64,000 nucleotides of DNA from contig JAFUVM010000036.1 of NCBI GenBank assembly GCA_017483665.1, positions 1-64,000 of the forward strand, given 5' to 3'. The first letter of the stretch is position 1. Every line of letters begins with the position of its first letter. This document shows positions 37,101 through 48,100 of this stretch, in pieces. A program made the translations under genes and the position numbers. Below the pieces are notes generated by a model that ran no database searches, was not told where the DNA came from, and saw only the letters and a list, made by a program, of their open reading frames with translations. This DNA comes from Bacteroidaceae bacterium (GTDB lineage Bacteria > Bacteroidota > Bacteroidia > Bacteroidales > Bacteroidaceae).

Positions 37101-40100
37101 CGGCGACGTAGCATCCACCGTACAGGACTTCGAGAAAGAGGCTGTCAGCGAGACCATCGCCACACAGTCCGTCCTCGACGAGTACGATGCCCTGCTCGAC
37201 AAGCTGACCGAGGCAAAGACAATCCTTGAGTTTGCCGACGCTCTCGACGCAGTGAACGCTGCCAAGAAGACGGTTGCCGAAAACGCTGCCGCTTACCAGG
37301 CTTACATCGCTAAGTGCGAAGAGGTGAAGGCTTACCTCGAGTCTCACAACGACTTCGAAGGCGAAGACCGCGACGCTCTTGCCGAGTACCTCACCGAGAC
37401 CGACGAGCCCAGCGAGGCTAATCCTCTCGGCACATACGAGTACATCATCGAGCACCACACCGCTACAGCCGACGAGATCAAGGCTGAGACCGAGCGCGTC
37501 AACGCTTGGCTCCAGACTGCCATCTCCAGCGGCTACATGGCTGGCACAGACGTCAGCAACCTCATTGCCAACTACGACTTCAGCGAAGGCGAAAACACGA
37601 AGTGGACCAACGGCTTCGCTTCCGGTAGCGGTAAGCTCAACTCCGGCATCGAGGAGAAGGACAAGACTGTAGGCGTAGAAGCCTGGAACAAGACCGGCGA
37701 CATGTTCCAGACCGTAGAAGGCCTGAAGCCCGGTTACTACCTCATCGGCACACACGCCGCCTTCCGTCCCAGCAACAACCGCTACAGCACCAACTATGCT
37801 GCCGGTATCTATGCTAACGGAAACTTCAACTACTTCCCCACTGCTATCGAGGATTACCTGGCTGCTGCCGACACCCTCGACCAGGTGAACTGCAACCTGC
37901 ACGGCGCTGGTGCACACGACCTTGCCATCTACGATGACAACTTCTCCACCGACGACGCACAGGCTACCGACAACGGCGCTAACCTCCTGGGCTTTGCTCC
38001 TCATGGCGAACGCGGCATGGCTGCTGCTGCCAACGACGGACGCTATCCTGTCTACACCATCGGTCTTGTCGGCGAGGACGGCAAGCTGACTATCGGCATC
38101 AAGAACCCCGGCACAAAGTACGACAGCGACTGGACGGGCTGGACGGCCATCAACATGACTTACTACGGCGAGGCTGAGGAAGGCAAGGCTGGCGACGCTC
38201 TCGACAAGGTGCTCGAGAACATGTCTGCACGTGCCACGACACTCATCGAGCATGTGATTCCCGAGGACGCTGGAGGTGCAGAGGATCCCAACTATCCCGC
38301 AACCTTGAAGGATGAGCTGGCTGCAGCTATGGCCGAGGTCTCTACGGCTGAAACAGTCGAGGCCAAGACTCAGCTCGTTGCCAAGTTCTCTGCACTCTTC
38401 GAGAACATCTATGCTGGCAAGCAGGCTTACATCAACCTGTACAACATGGCCAACAACATCGGTGTAGCCGAAGGCGCTAACCTCGCTCTCGTTCAGAAGG
38501 ACGAGGAGACCGGCGAATGGATCGAGACTGGCGACATGCTCTTCAGCGTAACAGAGACAGAGGAAATCTTCAACGTTTCCAACGAACTGCTCGATGCTTA
38601 CGCAAGTGGCTCCTACACGATTGAGCAGGCTCTGAATCCTGAGATTGGCGAGACTATCGCAAGCATCGTTGCTCCTCAGGACGAGGAAGGCTACTATCTG
38701 GTAGGCAATCCCAAGCAGCTGGCTTACTTCCGCGCTATCTCCAGCAACATCGACTACACCGTCAAGGCTAAGCTGACGGCCGACATCGACCTGACTGGTA
38801 TCGCTATGCAGCCCATCAACCAATGGGACTACAGCTTCCGCGGCGTATTCGACGGTCAGGGCCACGCCATCACGAACGCCTACATCAACTTCGATGCAGA
38901 ACGTTGCGGCTTCTTCAACACTCTGGACGGTGCTACCGTAAAGAACCTGAAGCTGACCGGCGACTACTACTCCGGCCAGAAGTTCATCGGCGGCGTTGCA
39001 GGCTACACCTACAACTCCAAGATTCAGAACTGCGACATCAACGTGACCATCCACTCTGCAGTTGAAGGCGACGGCACACACGGTGGCGTCATCGGCAACA
39101 ACGCTGGCGACGGCACTCTGGTCGAGAACTGTATCGTTCGCTCCACTCTGCTGGGCGAGGCTACGAACTCTTGCGGCGGCGTCATCGGCTGGTCCGGTTC
39201 GCTGTCCGAGGTTCGCAACACGCTGATCCTCTCCGAGGGCCACACCATCGACACGAGCAATGGCTGCAACACCATCAGCCGCAACGATGGCAACTGCACC
39301 GTAAGCAATGTATTCTACGTTGCTACCGTCGGTTCTGCCAACGGCACGAAGGCTACTCCCGAGCAGCTGGCAAGCGGTGAGATCACCTACAAGCTGAACG
39401 GCAGCCAGAGCGAGAATCCCGTATGGTTCCAGACGCTTGGTCAGGATGCTACTCCCTGCCTCTTCGAAGGCGCAGTGGTTTACCTCTATGGTGGCAAGTA
39501 CATCAACGAGAAGCCCAATCCTCAGCTGAATGCATTTGCATACAACCTGAATGCCAACCTGACGGGCAGCAGCGTTACCGTAGAGTACGCTCTGAACGCC
39601 GAGGCAGCTGCTGCTACGGTTAACTTCTACGACGGCGAGACTCTGGTTTACTCCGAGGCTATTGCCGAGGCAGGACTCACAGAAGGTGCGCACAGCGTGA
39701 AGGTCGACGCCAGCAAGCTTGGTGCCGACGCTACGGCTCTCGACTACGAGATTGCTGTTACGGGCAAGGGTACTGAGGACATCGTCAAGATTGGCGAAAG
39801 CCTCCAGTTCAGCTCTCCCTACGGACTTGACGTCAACAACAATCCCGAGAGCAAGAACTTCGGTCAGGTTATCCTGACGGATGCCCGTCCGCTGGAGGAT
39901 CGTGAAGGCATGACCTCTGAAGGCAATCCCGGTGCACTCTACGCTATCGGCGCAGACTTCGAGTACCAGGGCGCTTACTACGGCGGTCTCGACATTCTCG
40001 ACCAGCAGCCTCTGGAAATCTCCGGCGGCTACCAGTTCGACCTGAAGGACGTTCGCTTCACGAAGGACGGCCGTCTCTTCGTTGGCCGCGCTTCCGGTCT

Positions 40101-41022
40101 GACGAACAGCTCTGTATACGAAATCAATCCTGAGAACCTCGAGGAGCCCTGGAAGCCTGTCTTCACAGGCGGCGAGCTCGACGAGGCTACCGGTATCACC
40201 TACGTTGGCGAGGATGAGCAGAACCGCATGGCTGTGGGTCTGGCATTCGAAGGCGCAGGCGAAGACCTGAAGATGTACGTCCTGGGCGCACAGCGCAGCA
40301 ACGGCGAGTTCAACACCACCGACTACAACTGCTCTATCTACAACCTCGGCACAGCCAAGGAATGGACTGCAGCTCCCTCGGCAAGCTTCGAGCCCCTCAA
40401 CGGTGTCTACACCATCGCTCCGGGCCACGTTGGTATCCACGAGGACGGTCAGGGCGGCCTCTGGTACGTTCAGTACCGTGCTAACCCGACTGAGGTACTG
40501 CCCTCTATCAAGCACTTCGACAGCGAAGGCAACGAGGACTTCAGCAACACCACTACTTCTACCAACAGCGGTAAGATGGCTATCACAGCCGACGGCAAGT
40601 ACATCGCTCTGCCTCAGGGCAGCGGCAAGGTGGTCGTTTACGAGACCAACTACGTGCCCATGGCTAACGGCAAGATCTTCCTCGACCCGAAGTACAACAT
40701 CAGCACCGCCGAGACTAACATCACCGGTCTGGCATTCGACTTCGCTGGCAACCTCTATGCTGCTTCCAGCGCAAGTAAGACCCTGAGTCGCTACGCTATC
40801 CCCAGCTGGAACGACAACAAGGCTGTCACTCCCGGTAACGGTATCGGCACAGCCGCTCCGAGCGGCGACCTGAACGGTGACGGCAAGGTCGACATCGCCG
40901 ACGCTGTGACCATCCTCAACTTCATGGCCGAAGGCAACAACGACGCGAAGGCTGACCTGAACGGTGACGGCAAGGTGGACATCGCCGACTTCGTAACCGT
41001 CCTGAACATCATGGCTCAGTAA
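34138..41022 (+). CDS. Giant secreted GLUG-repeat protein with dockerin-like C-terminus (paralogue 1)
   Basis: 2294 aa. Signal peptide at residues 1-23 (MSKKLLNLCMTALLSVVSTA). Three GLUG-like beta-helix blocks follow (about 25-300, 375-590, 684-945) with motifs such as FDGQGHTITI, CGGIVGW and NGGIAGVC. Each of the first two inter-block links carries a small HxYxxxxxCxxCG knuckle (near 340 and 665). About 980-1135 is a helical bundle. About 1140-1370 is a beta-rich domain with GYYLIGTHAAFRPSNNRYS, like carbohydrate-binding jelly rolls. A fourth GLUG block spans about 1500-1730, an Ig-like domain about 1790-1880, and a propeller-like region about 1885-2235 (FTKDGRLFVGRASG). It ends with two calcium-loop repeats, DLNGDGKVDIADAVTIL and DLNGDGKVDIADFVTVL, as in type I dockerins. 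Likely a surface adhesin or scaffolded protein; ligand unknown. Confidence 0.85.
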   Translation: MSKKLLNLCMTALLSVVSTAAWALSEVNGVYQIGSLEDWVAFAELVNGGKPEACAVLTADFDKGTDGTMVGKDGVDYQGTFDGQGHTITINTFSGSTDGTALFRNVGAQALIQNLKVVGTITSDKKEACGIAAWNRGTIRSCYVDVNVVSAMAGDATNGGIAGVCYQGAMIENCLAKFTINGATTQNCGGIVGWCSERTNVINCLVINDGSNFDINGNSGTIGRNDTHLQTVNLESYIGNEYDNRPGGASTNNYATNAWGNTKCVTIVPYDQLADGRICYQLNNDQSHIAWAQEIGVDPFPVPAIFGGKQVYASAPTDCDGKAEGELTFSNTGTVQATAHQYDKFGICPVCGAYNIYGLERDNSDGSFVIKTASDIDLCEGLNRIQNGGWFNIKMGDDITYVAEPTRYIFNTGNWFDGNFNGDGHQLTIEMTEMESNASFMPNFSGTFENVIMHGSISTGGQYAGSITSHTRRDRVRVKNVFSDINITTTHAGDNTTGGFFGVVETKTQTENSIYAGDINGHENTECIAGFAGWSSGQSYYTNCAFLGTLNGANGDSKTISRNPGNITCTNVYIANSYGFEDEAKTILIEDVNDIESGALAYALNGNEGGVDRFYQKIGEDLAPLPIKKEGALVYASASSYRCDGQPEGDVTYTNSPSSSTLPPHQYDEGFCTVCGGLQEDFLTPVDGWFEISNGAELVWWTNYAAKYLDVSARLTEDIDMDGYCERWANVGTEGKPFYGNFDGQFHVISNLIIDHPNDNGVGLIAVMNSLPENGFGGISAEDARAAEGVFIKNVVLDESCSITGKGYVGIVGMTAPWAGHVNIKGLMMCGDVTANGGPNASGVFGCVMSSACHVTIDNCGMVGNVYGPKENGSFSGWLGSYADVTNCYAVGSVEGIQDSAHYFARHGDSDNVHINNCYARYGTQVPKVSEEDFESGALAWKANGEQFRTGYWFQNIGEDMYPFPDPTHGTVIYAAEQYFGVYGEEELGDVASTVQDFEKEAVSETIATQSVLDEYDALLDKLTEAKTILEFADALDAVNAAKKTVAENAAAYQAYIAKCEEVKAYLESHNDFEGEDRDALAEYLTETDEPSEANPLGTYEYIIEHHTATADEIKAETERVNAWLQTAISSGYMAGTDVSNLIANYDFSEGENTKWTNGFASGSGKLNSGIEEKDKTVGVEAWNKTGDMFQTVEGLKPGYYLIGTHAAFRPSNNRYSTNYAAGIYANGNFNYFPTAIEDYLAAADTLDQVNCNLHGAGAHDLAIYDDNFSTDDAQATDNGANLLGFAPHGERGMAAAANDGRYPVYTIGLVGEDGKLTIGIKNPGTKYDSDWTGWTAINMTYYGEAEEGKAGDALDKVLENMSARATTLIEHVIPEDAGGAEDPNYPATLKDELAAAMAEVSTAETVEAKTQLVAKFSALFENIYAGKQAYINLYNMANNIGVAEGANLALVQKDEETGEWIETGDMLFSVTETEEIFNVSNELLDAYASGSYTIEQALNPEIGETIASIVAPQDEEGYYLVGNPKQLAYFRAISSNIDYTVKAKLTADIDLTGIAMQPINQWDYSFRGVFDGQGHAITNAYINFDAERCGFFNTLDGATVKNLKLTGDYYSGQKFIGGVAGYTYNSKIQNCDINVTIHSAVEGDGTHGGVIGNNAGDGTLVENCIVRSTLLGEATNSCGGVIGWSGSLSEVRNTLILSEGHTIDTSNGCNTISRNDGNCTVSNVFYVATVGSANGTKATPEQLASGEITYKLNGSQSENPVWFQTLGQDATPCLFEGAVVYLYGGKYINEKPNPQLNAFAYNLNANLTGSSVTVEYALNAEAAAATVNFYDGETLVYSEAIAEAGLTEGAHSVKVDASKLGADATALDYEIAVTGKGTEDIVKIGESLQFSSPYGLDVNNNPESKNFGQVILTDARPLEDREGMTSEGNPGALYAIGADFEYQGAYYGGLDILDQQPLEISGGYQFDLKDVRFTKDGRLFVGRASGLTNSSVYEINPENLEEPWKPVFTGGELDEATGITYVGEDEQNRMAVGLAFEGAGEDLKMYVLGAQRSNGEFNTTDYNCSIYNLGTAKEWTAAPSASFEPLNGVYTIAPGHVGIHEDGQGGLWYVQYRANPTEVLPSIKHFDSEGNEDFSNTTTSTNSGKMAITADGKYIALPQGSGKVVVYETNYVPMANGKIFLDPKYNISTAETNITGLAFDFAGNLYAASSASKTLSRYAIPSWNDNKAVTPGNGIGTAAPSGDLNGDGKVDIADAVTILNFMAEGNNDAKADLNGDGKVDIADFVTVLNIMAQ

Positions 41023-41060
41023 ATCCCAAGCACTGGACCGCAAGGTTCAGCCTACCAAGA

Positions 41061-41090
41061 CGAGGGCATGCCGACATCGGCATGCCCTCG
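41061..41090 (+). terminator. Hairpin terminator of paralogue 1
   Basis: Perfect 14-bp stem CGAGGGCATGCCGA / TCGGCATGCCCTCG with a 2-base centre, followed by GTTTATC, 38 bp after the stop codon. Confidence 0.85.
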
Positions 41091-41230
41091 GTTTATCTTC
41101 AGACAACGGATTGCACGGATTACACGAATTGAGACTTGGATTTATAACCACGGATTTAACGGATTAAACGGACGGGGATTATTTATTTCAACCACGGATT
41201 GCACGGATTACGCGAATTGAAGATGGAGTA

Positions 41231-41670
41231 TTAACCCGTTCGTGCGGATTTGCAATCCGCACGTGGGGAATATAGGGATTTGTAATCCCGCAAGTCTTTT
41301 TATCGCATTCTTGCGCTCCTGTAAAACAGGTGCTCGGGCGGCAAAGCCGGAGTTCAAATGCTTATGTTCCATGCTATCGGCTCCGTTTTTTCGCATTGCA
41401 AATGCTCATATTCCATGCTGTCGGATTGCAAATCCGACAGAACGGCGAGGGGATGACCGTTCTCCAGTTACCGACGCCCGTTCGTGCGGATTTGCAATCC
41501 GCACGTGGTGAATATAGGGATTTGCAATCCCGCAATTCTTTTTATCGCATTGCAAATGCTTATATTACATGCTGTCGGATTCTTGCGCTCCTGTAAAACA
41601 GGTGCTCAGGCGGCAAAGCCGGAGGTCAAATCCGACAGAACGGCGAGGGGATGACCGTTCTCCGGTCATC
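41231..41670. repeat. Block of duplicated palindromes with ATTTGCAAT cores
   Basis: Two long direct copies (about 41231-41460 and 41485-41660) contain GTGCGGATTTGCAATCCGCA, GGGATTTGNAATCCC and TCGGATTTGC-type palindromes separated by unique sequence, plus a CTGTAAAACAGGTGCTC segment. Before it, 41100-41225 holds CGGATT/CACGAATT 9-bp repeats. No ORF or integrase was found. Confidence 0.8.
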
Positions 41671-41683
41671 AACACGGCACGCT

Positions 41684-41815
41684 CTTCTGCCCGACACGGC
41701 GTGCGCTTCCAAAATAAGCGCCTAGCGCTTCCGAAATAAGCGCCCGGCGCTTCCAAAATAAGCGCCTAGCGCTTCCGAAATAAGCGCCCGGCGCTTCCGA
41801 AGCAGGCGCTCAGTG
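41684..41815. repeat. 22-bp tandem array joining families A and B
   Basis: The first unit, 41684-41705, has the family A core GACACGGCGTGCG; the next five (from 41706) are family B with AGCGCCCGGCGCT or AGCGCCTAGCGCT palindromes. All keep the 22-bp phase. The GATGACCG hairpin (41650-41670) lies just before. From 41816 to 41959 nothing is recognised. Confidence 0.92.
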
Positions 41816-41959
41816 CTGGTCATTTATTGGCGTGCTCCTGCGGCTGCATGTTTATGCGAAGAATGGGTAAGGAAAAGCGACTATGCATGCACTTTTTTAA
41901 CAATTATGAAGTTCTTTTAACACAATTGTGACGAAAAACTAAAGAAAACTTCTAAAAAA

Positions 41960-41991
41960 TTTGGCGCAAATAGCAGAATCTTTTAATTTTG
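41960..41991 (+). promoter_or_regulatory. Promoter of the second giant secreted protein
   Basis: TTTG (41960-41963), 20 bp, TAATTTTG (41984-41991); leader of about 105 bp to the start codon. Confidence 0.8.
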
Positions 41992-42101
41992 TAAGGCGGA
42001 AATCCATATTTCCTGCACATGAAAGACGTTAAAACTACATCCAAAACTAAAACTAAAACAATCTACAATTAACCTTATTTATTAACTAAAACAATCATTC
42101 T

Positions 42102-45100
42102 ATGAGTAAAAGACTACTAAATCTGTGTCTGACCGCACTGCTGAGTGTCGTCAGCACAGCTGCGTGGGCTCTTTCCGACGTGAATGGAGTCTACCAGATT
42201 GGTACTGCGGCCGACCTCGAAGAGTTCGCCGCACTCGTAAATGGTGAAAATCCCTTTGCCAATGCCGAGCTGACGGCCGACATCGACCGCGGCATGGGTG
42301 GTACCATGATTGGCACGGAAGCCAACAAGTACCAGGGCACCTTCGACGGTAAGGGGCACACCATCAAGATTAACATGTACCCTGAGGAGCAGGATGCTGC
42401 ACTCTTCCAGTACACTGGTTTTGGTGCCATCATCCAGAACCTGAAAGTGACGGGTACCATCACGACGTCCAGCAAGTTTGCTGCCGGTCTTGTTGCCTTC
42501 AACTACGGCATCATCCGCGGTTGCTACATCGACATCACCATCAACAGCTCTGTTGCCGGCGATGCCACACACGGCGGCATCGTGGCACGCGCCTATGGCG
42601 GCGCCACAATCGAGGACTGTCTGGCCAAGGTTACCATCCTCGGCGAGACAACCCAGAACTGCGGCGGCGTGGTAGGTTGGGCTAACAACCTCACCAACAT
42701 CGTGAACTGTCTCGTAGTCAGCGACGGCAGCACCCTGGACATTGCCAATGGCCTCAGCTGCAACATCTCGCGTAACGCAGGCAACCTGAAGACAATCGAC
42801 GTGGAGACCTACAATGCAGACCCCTACGCCAACCGTCCCGCTGGTGCTACGTACAACAACTATGTCACCCAGCAGTGGGGCGACAACGTAGCCACCACCG
42901 TCGTGCCCCTCGAAGAGCTGGCCGACGGACGCATCTGCTATCAGCTGAACAACGACCAGAGCCACATTGCATGGGTTCAGGAGATTGGCGTTGACCCGTT
43001 CCCCGTACCCGCAGCATTCGGCAGCGGCAAGCAGGTGTTTGCCTCCGCAGCAACAGGCTGTAACGGCCTGAGCGAAAGCGAAGACATCACTTTCTCCAAC
43101 AGCGGCACCGACACGGCAGCCAAGCACCAGTTCGACAAGTACGGCGTCTGCACCGTCTGCGGTTGCTTCGACTTCAACTACTTTGAGGATGCAGGCAAGT
43201 TCGACCCCGTCGGCAGGGCCGTCCTCATCGGCAGTGTCGAGGACATCGACAAGGTGGAAGGCTGGAACCGTATCGCCAACGGCTTCCGCCTCAACATGAA
43301 GCTGACCAACGATATCGAGTACAAGACCGAGCCCGGCAAGTACATCTTCAATCCCAGCGACTTGATTGACGGTAACTTCGACGGACAGGGTCACGCCTTG
43401 ACCATCGAAATGACCGACATGGGCGAGAAAGCCGCCCTCTTCCCCGAGATGAACGGTAACGTGGAGAACCTCATTCTGCACGGCGTCATCCAGGCTAACG
43501 CCGGACACTGGGGCTCCGTCTCCGGCTACGCACGCATGGCACTGGTGCGCAATGTCTACTCCGACATCGACATCACCTCTACCTTTGCAGGCGACAACAC
43601 CGCCGGCGGCATGTTCGGATGGACCGGCGACAGAGAGAAGCACGTCGAGAACTGTATCTATGCAGGCGACATCATCCTGCCCGAATCTGCACCCTTCGTC
43701 CGCATCGGCGGCTTTGCTGGATGGACAGCAGCCCAGACCTACTACACCAACTGTGCCGTCCTCGGTAACATCATCGGCGCAGGCGACCAGAGCATGCAGT
43801 CCTCCACCGAGAACTCCGGCAACATCGCCCGCAACTGGGGCAGCATCACCTGCGAGAACTGCTACGTCGTCAACCCCATCACGGGCCGCGACATTAATGA
43901 CGCTGACAAATACACTCACTACGAGAACGAAGCCGGCATTGCCAACGGCGAACTCACATTCCTCCTGAACGGCAGTCAGAGCGGCGTGGAACGCTTCTAT
44001 CAGGTAATCGGCACAGACCCCGAACCCATGCCCTTCAAGAAGGAAGGCGGCCTCGTCTACTCCACAGCAGCAAGCTACCGTTGCGACGGAAAACCGCTGG
44101 GCACAGGTGGCTACTCCAACGACCCCTCCGGCGAAGCCATCATCCCGCCTCATCAGTTTGAGGACGGCTGGTGCACCGTCTGCGGACAGTTCGACGAGAA
44201 CTTCCTCACACCCGTCGACGGATGGTACGAAATCAGCAACGGCATCGAGCTCAAATGGTGGAGCGTCTACGCTTCGCAGCATCCCGACGTCAGCGCACGC
44301 CTGACCGATGACATCGACATGGACGGCTACATGGACGGCTACATCCCCGTCTCCATCTTTGTCGGCACATTCGACGGACAGGGTCATACCATCAGCAACT
44401 TCGTCCTCGAGAGCGCCAGCAACAACCAAGGTCTCATCGGTGTCGTAGGCGACGGCGCAGTCGTACAGAACCTCATCCTCGACGAGAGCTGCTCCATCCA
44501 CGCAGCCGGCTATGCAGGCATCATTGGCAACACCAACGGCAGCGGCACCATCTACGTTACCAACGTCGGCTTCGAAGGCTTGGTTGGTGTCAACGGCTAT
44601 AACGCAGCCGGTATCGTAGGATGCTGCAGCGGCGGTTCGATGAACATGATTATCACCAACTGCTGGGTAACCGGCACCATCACAAGCGGCCAGCAGTCCG
44701 GCGCCATTTGCGGCTACTCGGGCAGCGGCTCCATCGTTACCAACTGCTGGAGTACCTGCCAGATGCAGTCGTCTGCCATCTACTCAAGCGACTCCTTCAC
44801 ACGCGGCGCTGCACAAGTTGTCAACTGCTACGAGGCCGACATAGAAGGCGTTGAGCAGAACAAGCAGCAGCACTACAATCCCACAGCAGCTAACCGCCGC
44901 ACCATCACCCTCCCGCTCGAAGACATCGAGAGCGGCGCACTCTGCTACAACCTCAACGGAAAGCAGTTCCGCGAACCCATATGGTTCCAGACGCTCGAAG
45001 AGGACGTACATCCCTATCCCTTCGACACTCACGGCACCGTCGTTACCGGAGCAGGCCAGTACTTCTCTATTCCTAACAGCGACCTCTCGGAAGTGATTTC

Positions 45101-48100
45101 CAGCGTTCAGGCAGCTGAAGTGGAAGACATCGAGGACATCGTTGCCACACAGTCCCTGATTGAGGCTTTGGAAGCTGCAGTCGATGCACTGGACGACGTA
45201 GAGACCATCGCCGACTTCGCTGACGTCGTCGACAGCATCAACGTTGCCAAGGAACTCGTCAAGCAGAGTGCAGCCGTCTATAAGGCTTACATCGACAAGT
45301 GCGAAGAGGTGAAGGCATTCCTTGCCTCCAACAACACCTTCTCCGGCGCTATGCGCGAGGCACTCGAAGCATACCTCAGCGAAACAGAGGAGCCCAGCGA
45401 GGACAATCCTCTCGGCTCATACGAGTACATTATTGAGCATCACACTGCCACAGCCGAGGAAATCCAGGCCGAGACAGAGCGCGTAGAGAAGTGGCTCGCA
45501 GATGCCATCGCAAGCGACTATGCTGCAGGCTCCGACATCAGCAAGCTGATTCCCAACTACGACTTCACCAAGAAGAACGAAAACTGGACAGGCGGCTTCG
45601 CCAATGACTTCGTTACGGTTCAGGACGCCGAGGGCAACAGCATTTCCGGCGTCGAGGCTTGGAACGTAACAGGCGACATGTACCAGACCGTAGAAGGCAT
45701 GAAGCCCGGCTACTACCTCATCGGTACCAACGCAGCCTTCCGTCCCAGCAACGACCGTTACAGCACCAACTACGCTGCCGGTATCTATGCTAACGGCATC
45801 TTCAACTACTTCCCCACAGCCATCGAGGACTACGTGGCAGTAGAGGACGCAGTGGACGGCGAGAACTGCAACCTGACCATCAAGAGTGCATACGACATGT
45901 CTGTCTACAGCGATGACTACTCGACAAGCGACACGCAGGCCGAAGAGCTCGGCGCTACACTCAAGGGTTACGTCGTTCAGGGTACGACCGGTATGGCTAT
46001 TGCCGCCAAGGCAGGACGCTACCCGGTTTACACCATTGCCCAGGTAGGCGAGGACGGCAAGCTGACTATCGGCATCAAGAACCCCGGCACGAAGTACAGC
46101 AACGACTGGACTGGCTGGAGCGGCCTGAAGGTGACCTACTGCGGCGAAGGGGCTGAGAGCGTTGGCGCTGCCCTCGACGTTGTTCTCCAGAACATGTCGG
46201 CCCGCGCACAGACGGTCATCGACTACGAGTACAACATCGAGACTCCTGCTGCAGGCCCGAACTTCCCCGCTGCCCTGAGGGATCAGCTCGAGGCTGCTAT
46301 CGGGAAGATAGAAGCTGCCAGCACCGTCGAGGAAAAGGCGGCTATTGCTGCTGAGATCTCCGACCTCTTCCTGAAGATTTACGAAGGCAAGCGTGCATAC
46401 ATTGCTATGTACAACAAGGCCGAGTTGACCGACGCTATCATCGTCGGTGACCTGGCTCGCATCGTAAAGGACGAGGAGACTGGCGAATGGTCCGACACAG
46501 GCGAAAAGGTACTGAGCGAAGAAGAGGAAAAAGCTCTCTACAAGGCTTCCGATGCATTGCTGGGTGGCTACTTCGACGGTACCTTCAGCACCGAGGAGGC
46601 TCTGAAGATGGAGCCCATGAACGCTGTTGCCGACATCATTCCTGCACAGGACGAGGACGGCTACTACCTCATCGGCACCACGAAGCAGTTCGTTGCCTAC
46701 CGTGCCATTGCCAGCGACGTCGACAAGTACGCCAGCGGCAAGCTGACGGCCGACATCGACATGGCAGGCATTGCCATGCTGCCCATCGGTCACAACCGCG
46801 GCGAGAATGCCCAGCACATCTTCTCAGGTGTGTTCGACGGACAGGGTCATGCCCTCAATAACCTGTACATCGACGACGCCCGCATCCAGTCGGACGGCTA
46901 TGCAGAGCCCGCTACGCTCTTCTACGAGCTGCAGAACGCTACCGTCAAGAACCTGAAGCTGACCGGTGAATACCACACGATGCACCAGAACATGGGCGGT
47001 GTCACTCGCTACATGTCCGGCGCTTCGACTATCGACAACTGCGAGATTGCACTTGTACTGCGCTCCGGAATCAACGGTGACGGTACTCACGGCGGTGTCG
47101 TAGGTTACTGCGGATCTTCATCAGCTGTAGTCAAGAACTGCCTTGTCAACAACCTGATGATGAGTGACGAAGGTGTTGTTACACTCCACGTCGGCGGTGT
47201 CTGCGGTTGGGGTGGTCAGGCCCTTCAGATTAAGAACACGCTTATCCTCTCCCAGTACGAGAATATCGGCTTGGTTGAGGCAGGAGACGTGAATTCCAAC
47301 TCTGTTTGTCGTAACCTGTCCAGCATCGAGAATGTTTACATCTCGAGCGTCTTCCGCGAGCAGAAGGGTACGCTCACTACTCCCGAGCAGATGGCAAGCG
47401 GCGAGCTGACCTGGAAGCTGAACGGCAGCCAGGGCGACGAGCCCGTATGGTTCCAGACGCTTGGCGTAGACGCTACGCCTCACCTGTTCGGTGGCGATGC
47501 CGTATATCTCTATGCTGGCAAGTACACCAACGAGAAGCCCAACATCCAGCTCAATGCCTTTGCATACAACCTGGATGCCAAGCTCTCGGGCAGCAACGTT
47601 GTGGTCAGCTTCAACCTCAATGCCGAGGCCGAGGCAGCCAAGATTGAGTTCACGAACGGCTACAGCCAGGATGTTCCCGCCGAGGAGCTCGTGGCCGGTG
47701 CACACAGCGTGACCGTAGCAGCCAGCAACCTGGGCGACGATCCTGCTTCCCAGAACTTCAAGATTGCCGTTACGGGCAAGGGTTCTCTCGACGTCATCAA
47801 GATGGGCGACGTCTTCAAGGTATGGGGCCCCTACGGTCTGGCAGTCAACAACAATCCCGAGAGCAAGAACTTCGGTCAGGTGCTCATCGCAGAGTCCTAT
47901 CCTGACGAACCTGCAACCGGCTACATGTCCAGCCAGAAGCCCGGCGCTATCTTCGCATTCGACCCGGACTTCCAGCCCATCGACGCAGCCGACGGCACTC
48001 CCGGCTTCTACGGCGGTCTGCCCATCAAGGGCGAAGTGCCTCTTACTATCGCTGGTACCTACAAGTTCGACCTCAAGGACCTCCGCTTCACAGAGGACGG

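Noticed and set aside
34150..41043. A 2297-codon open frame antisense to the first giant gene, and an 794-codon one antisense to the second
   Set aside because: The frame is open because the sense gene avoids the codons that would give antisense stops; the translation is low-complexity, Val/Asp-rich and has no domain, promoter or start context. The sense gene has signal peptide, domains, promoter and terminator.
41231..41670. Integron attC cassette array
   Set aside because: Palindromes are present but there are no cassettes, no core RYYYAAC/GTTRRRY pairs recognised and no integrase.
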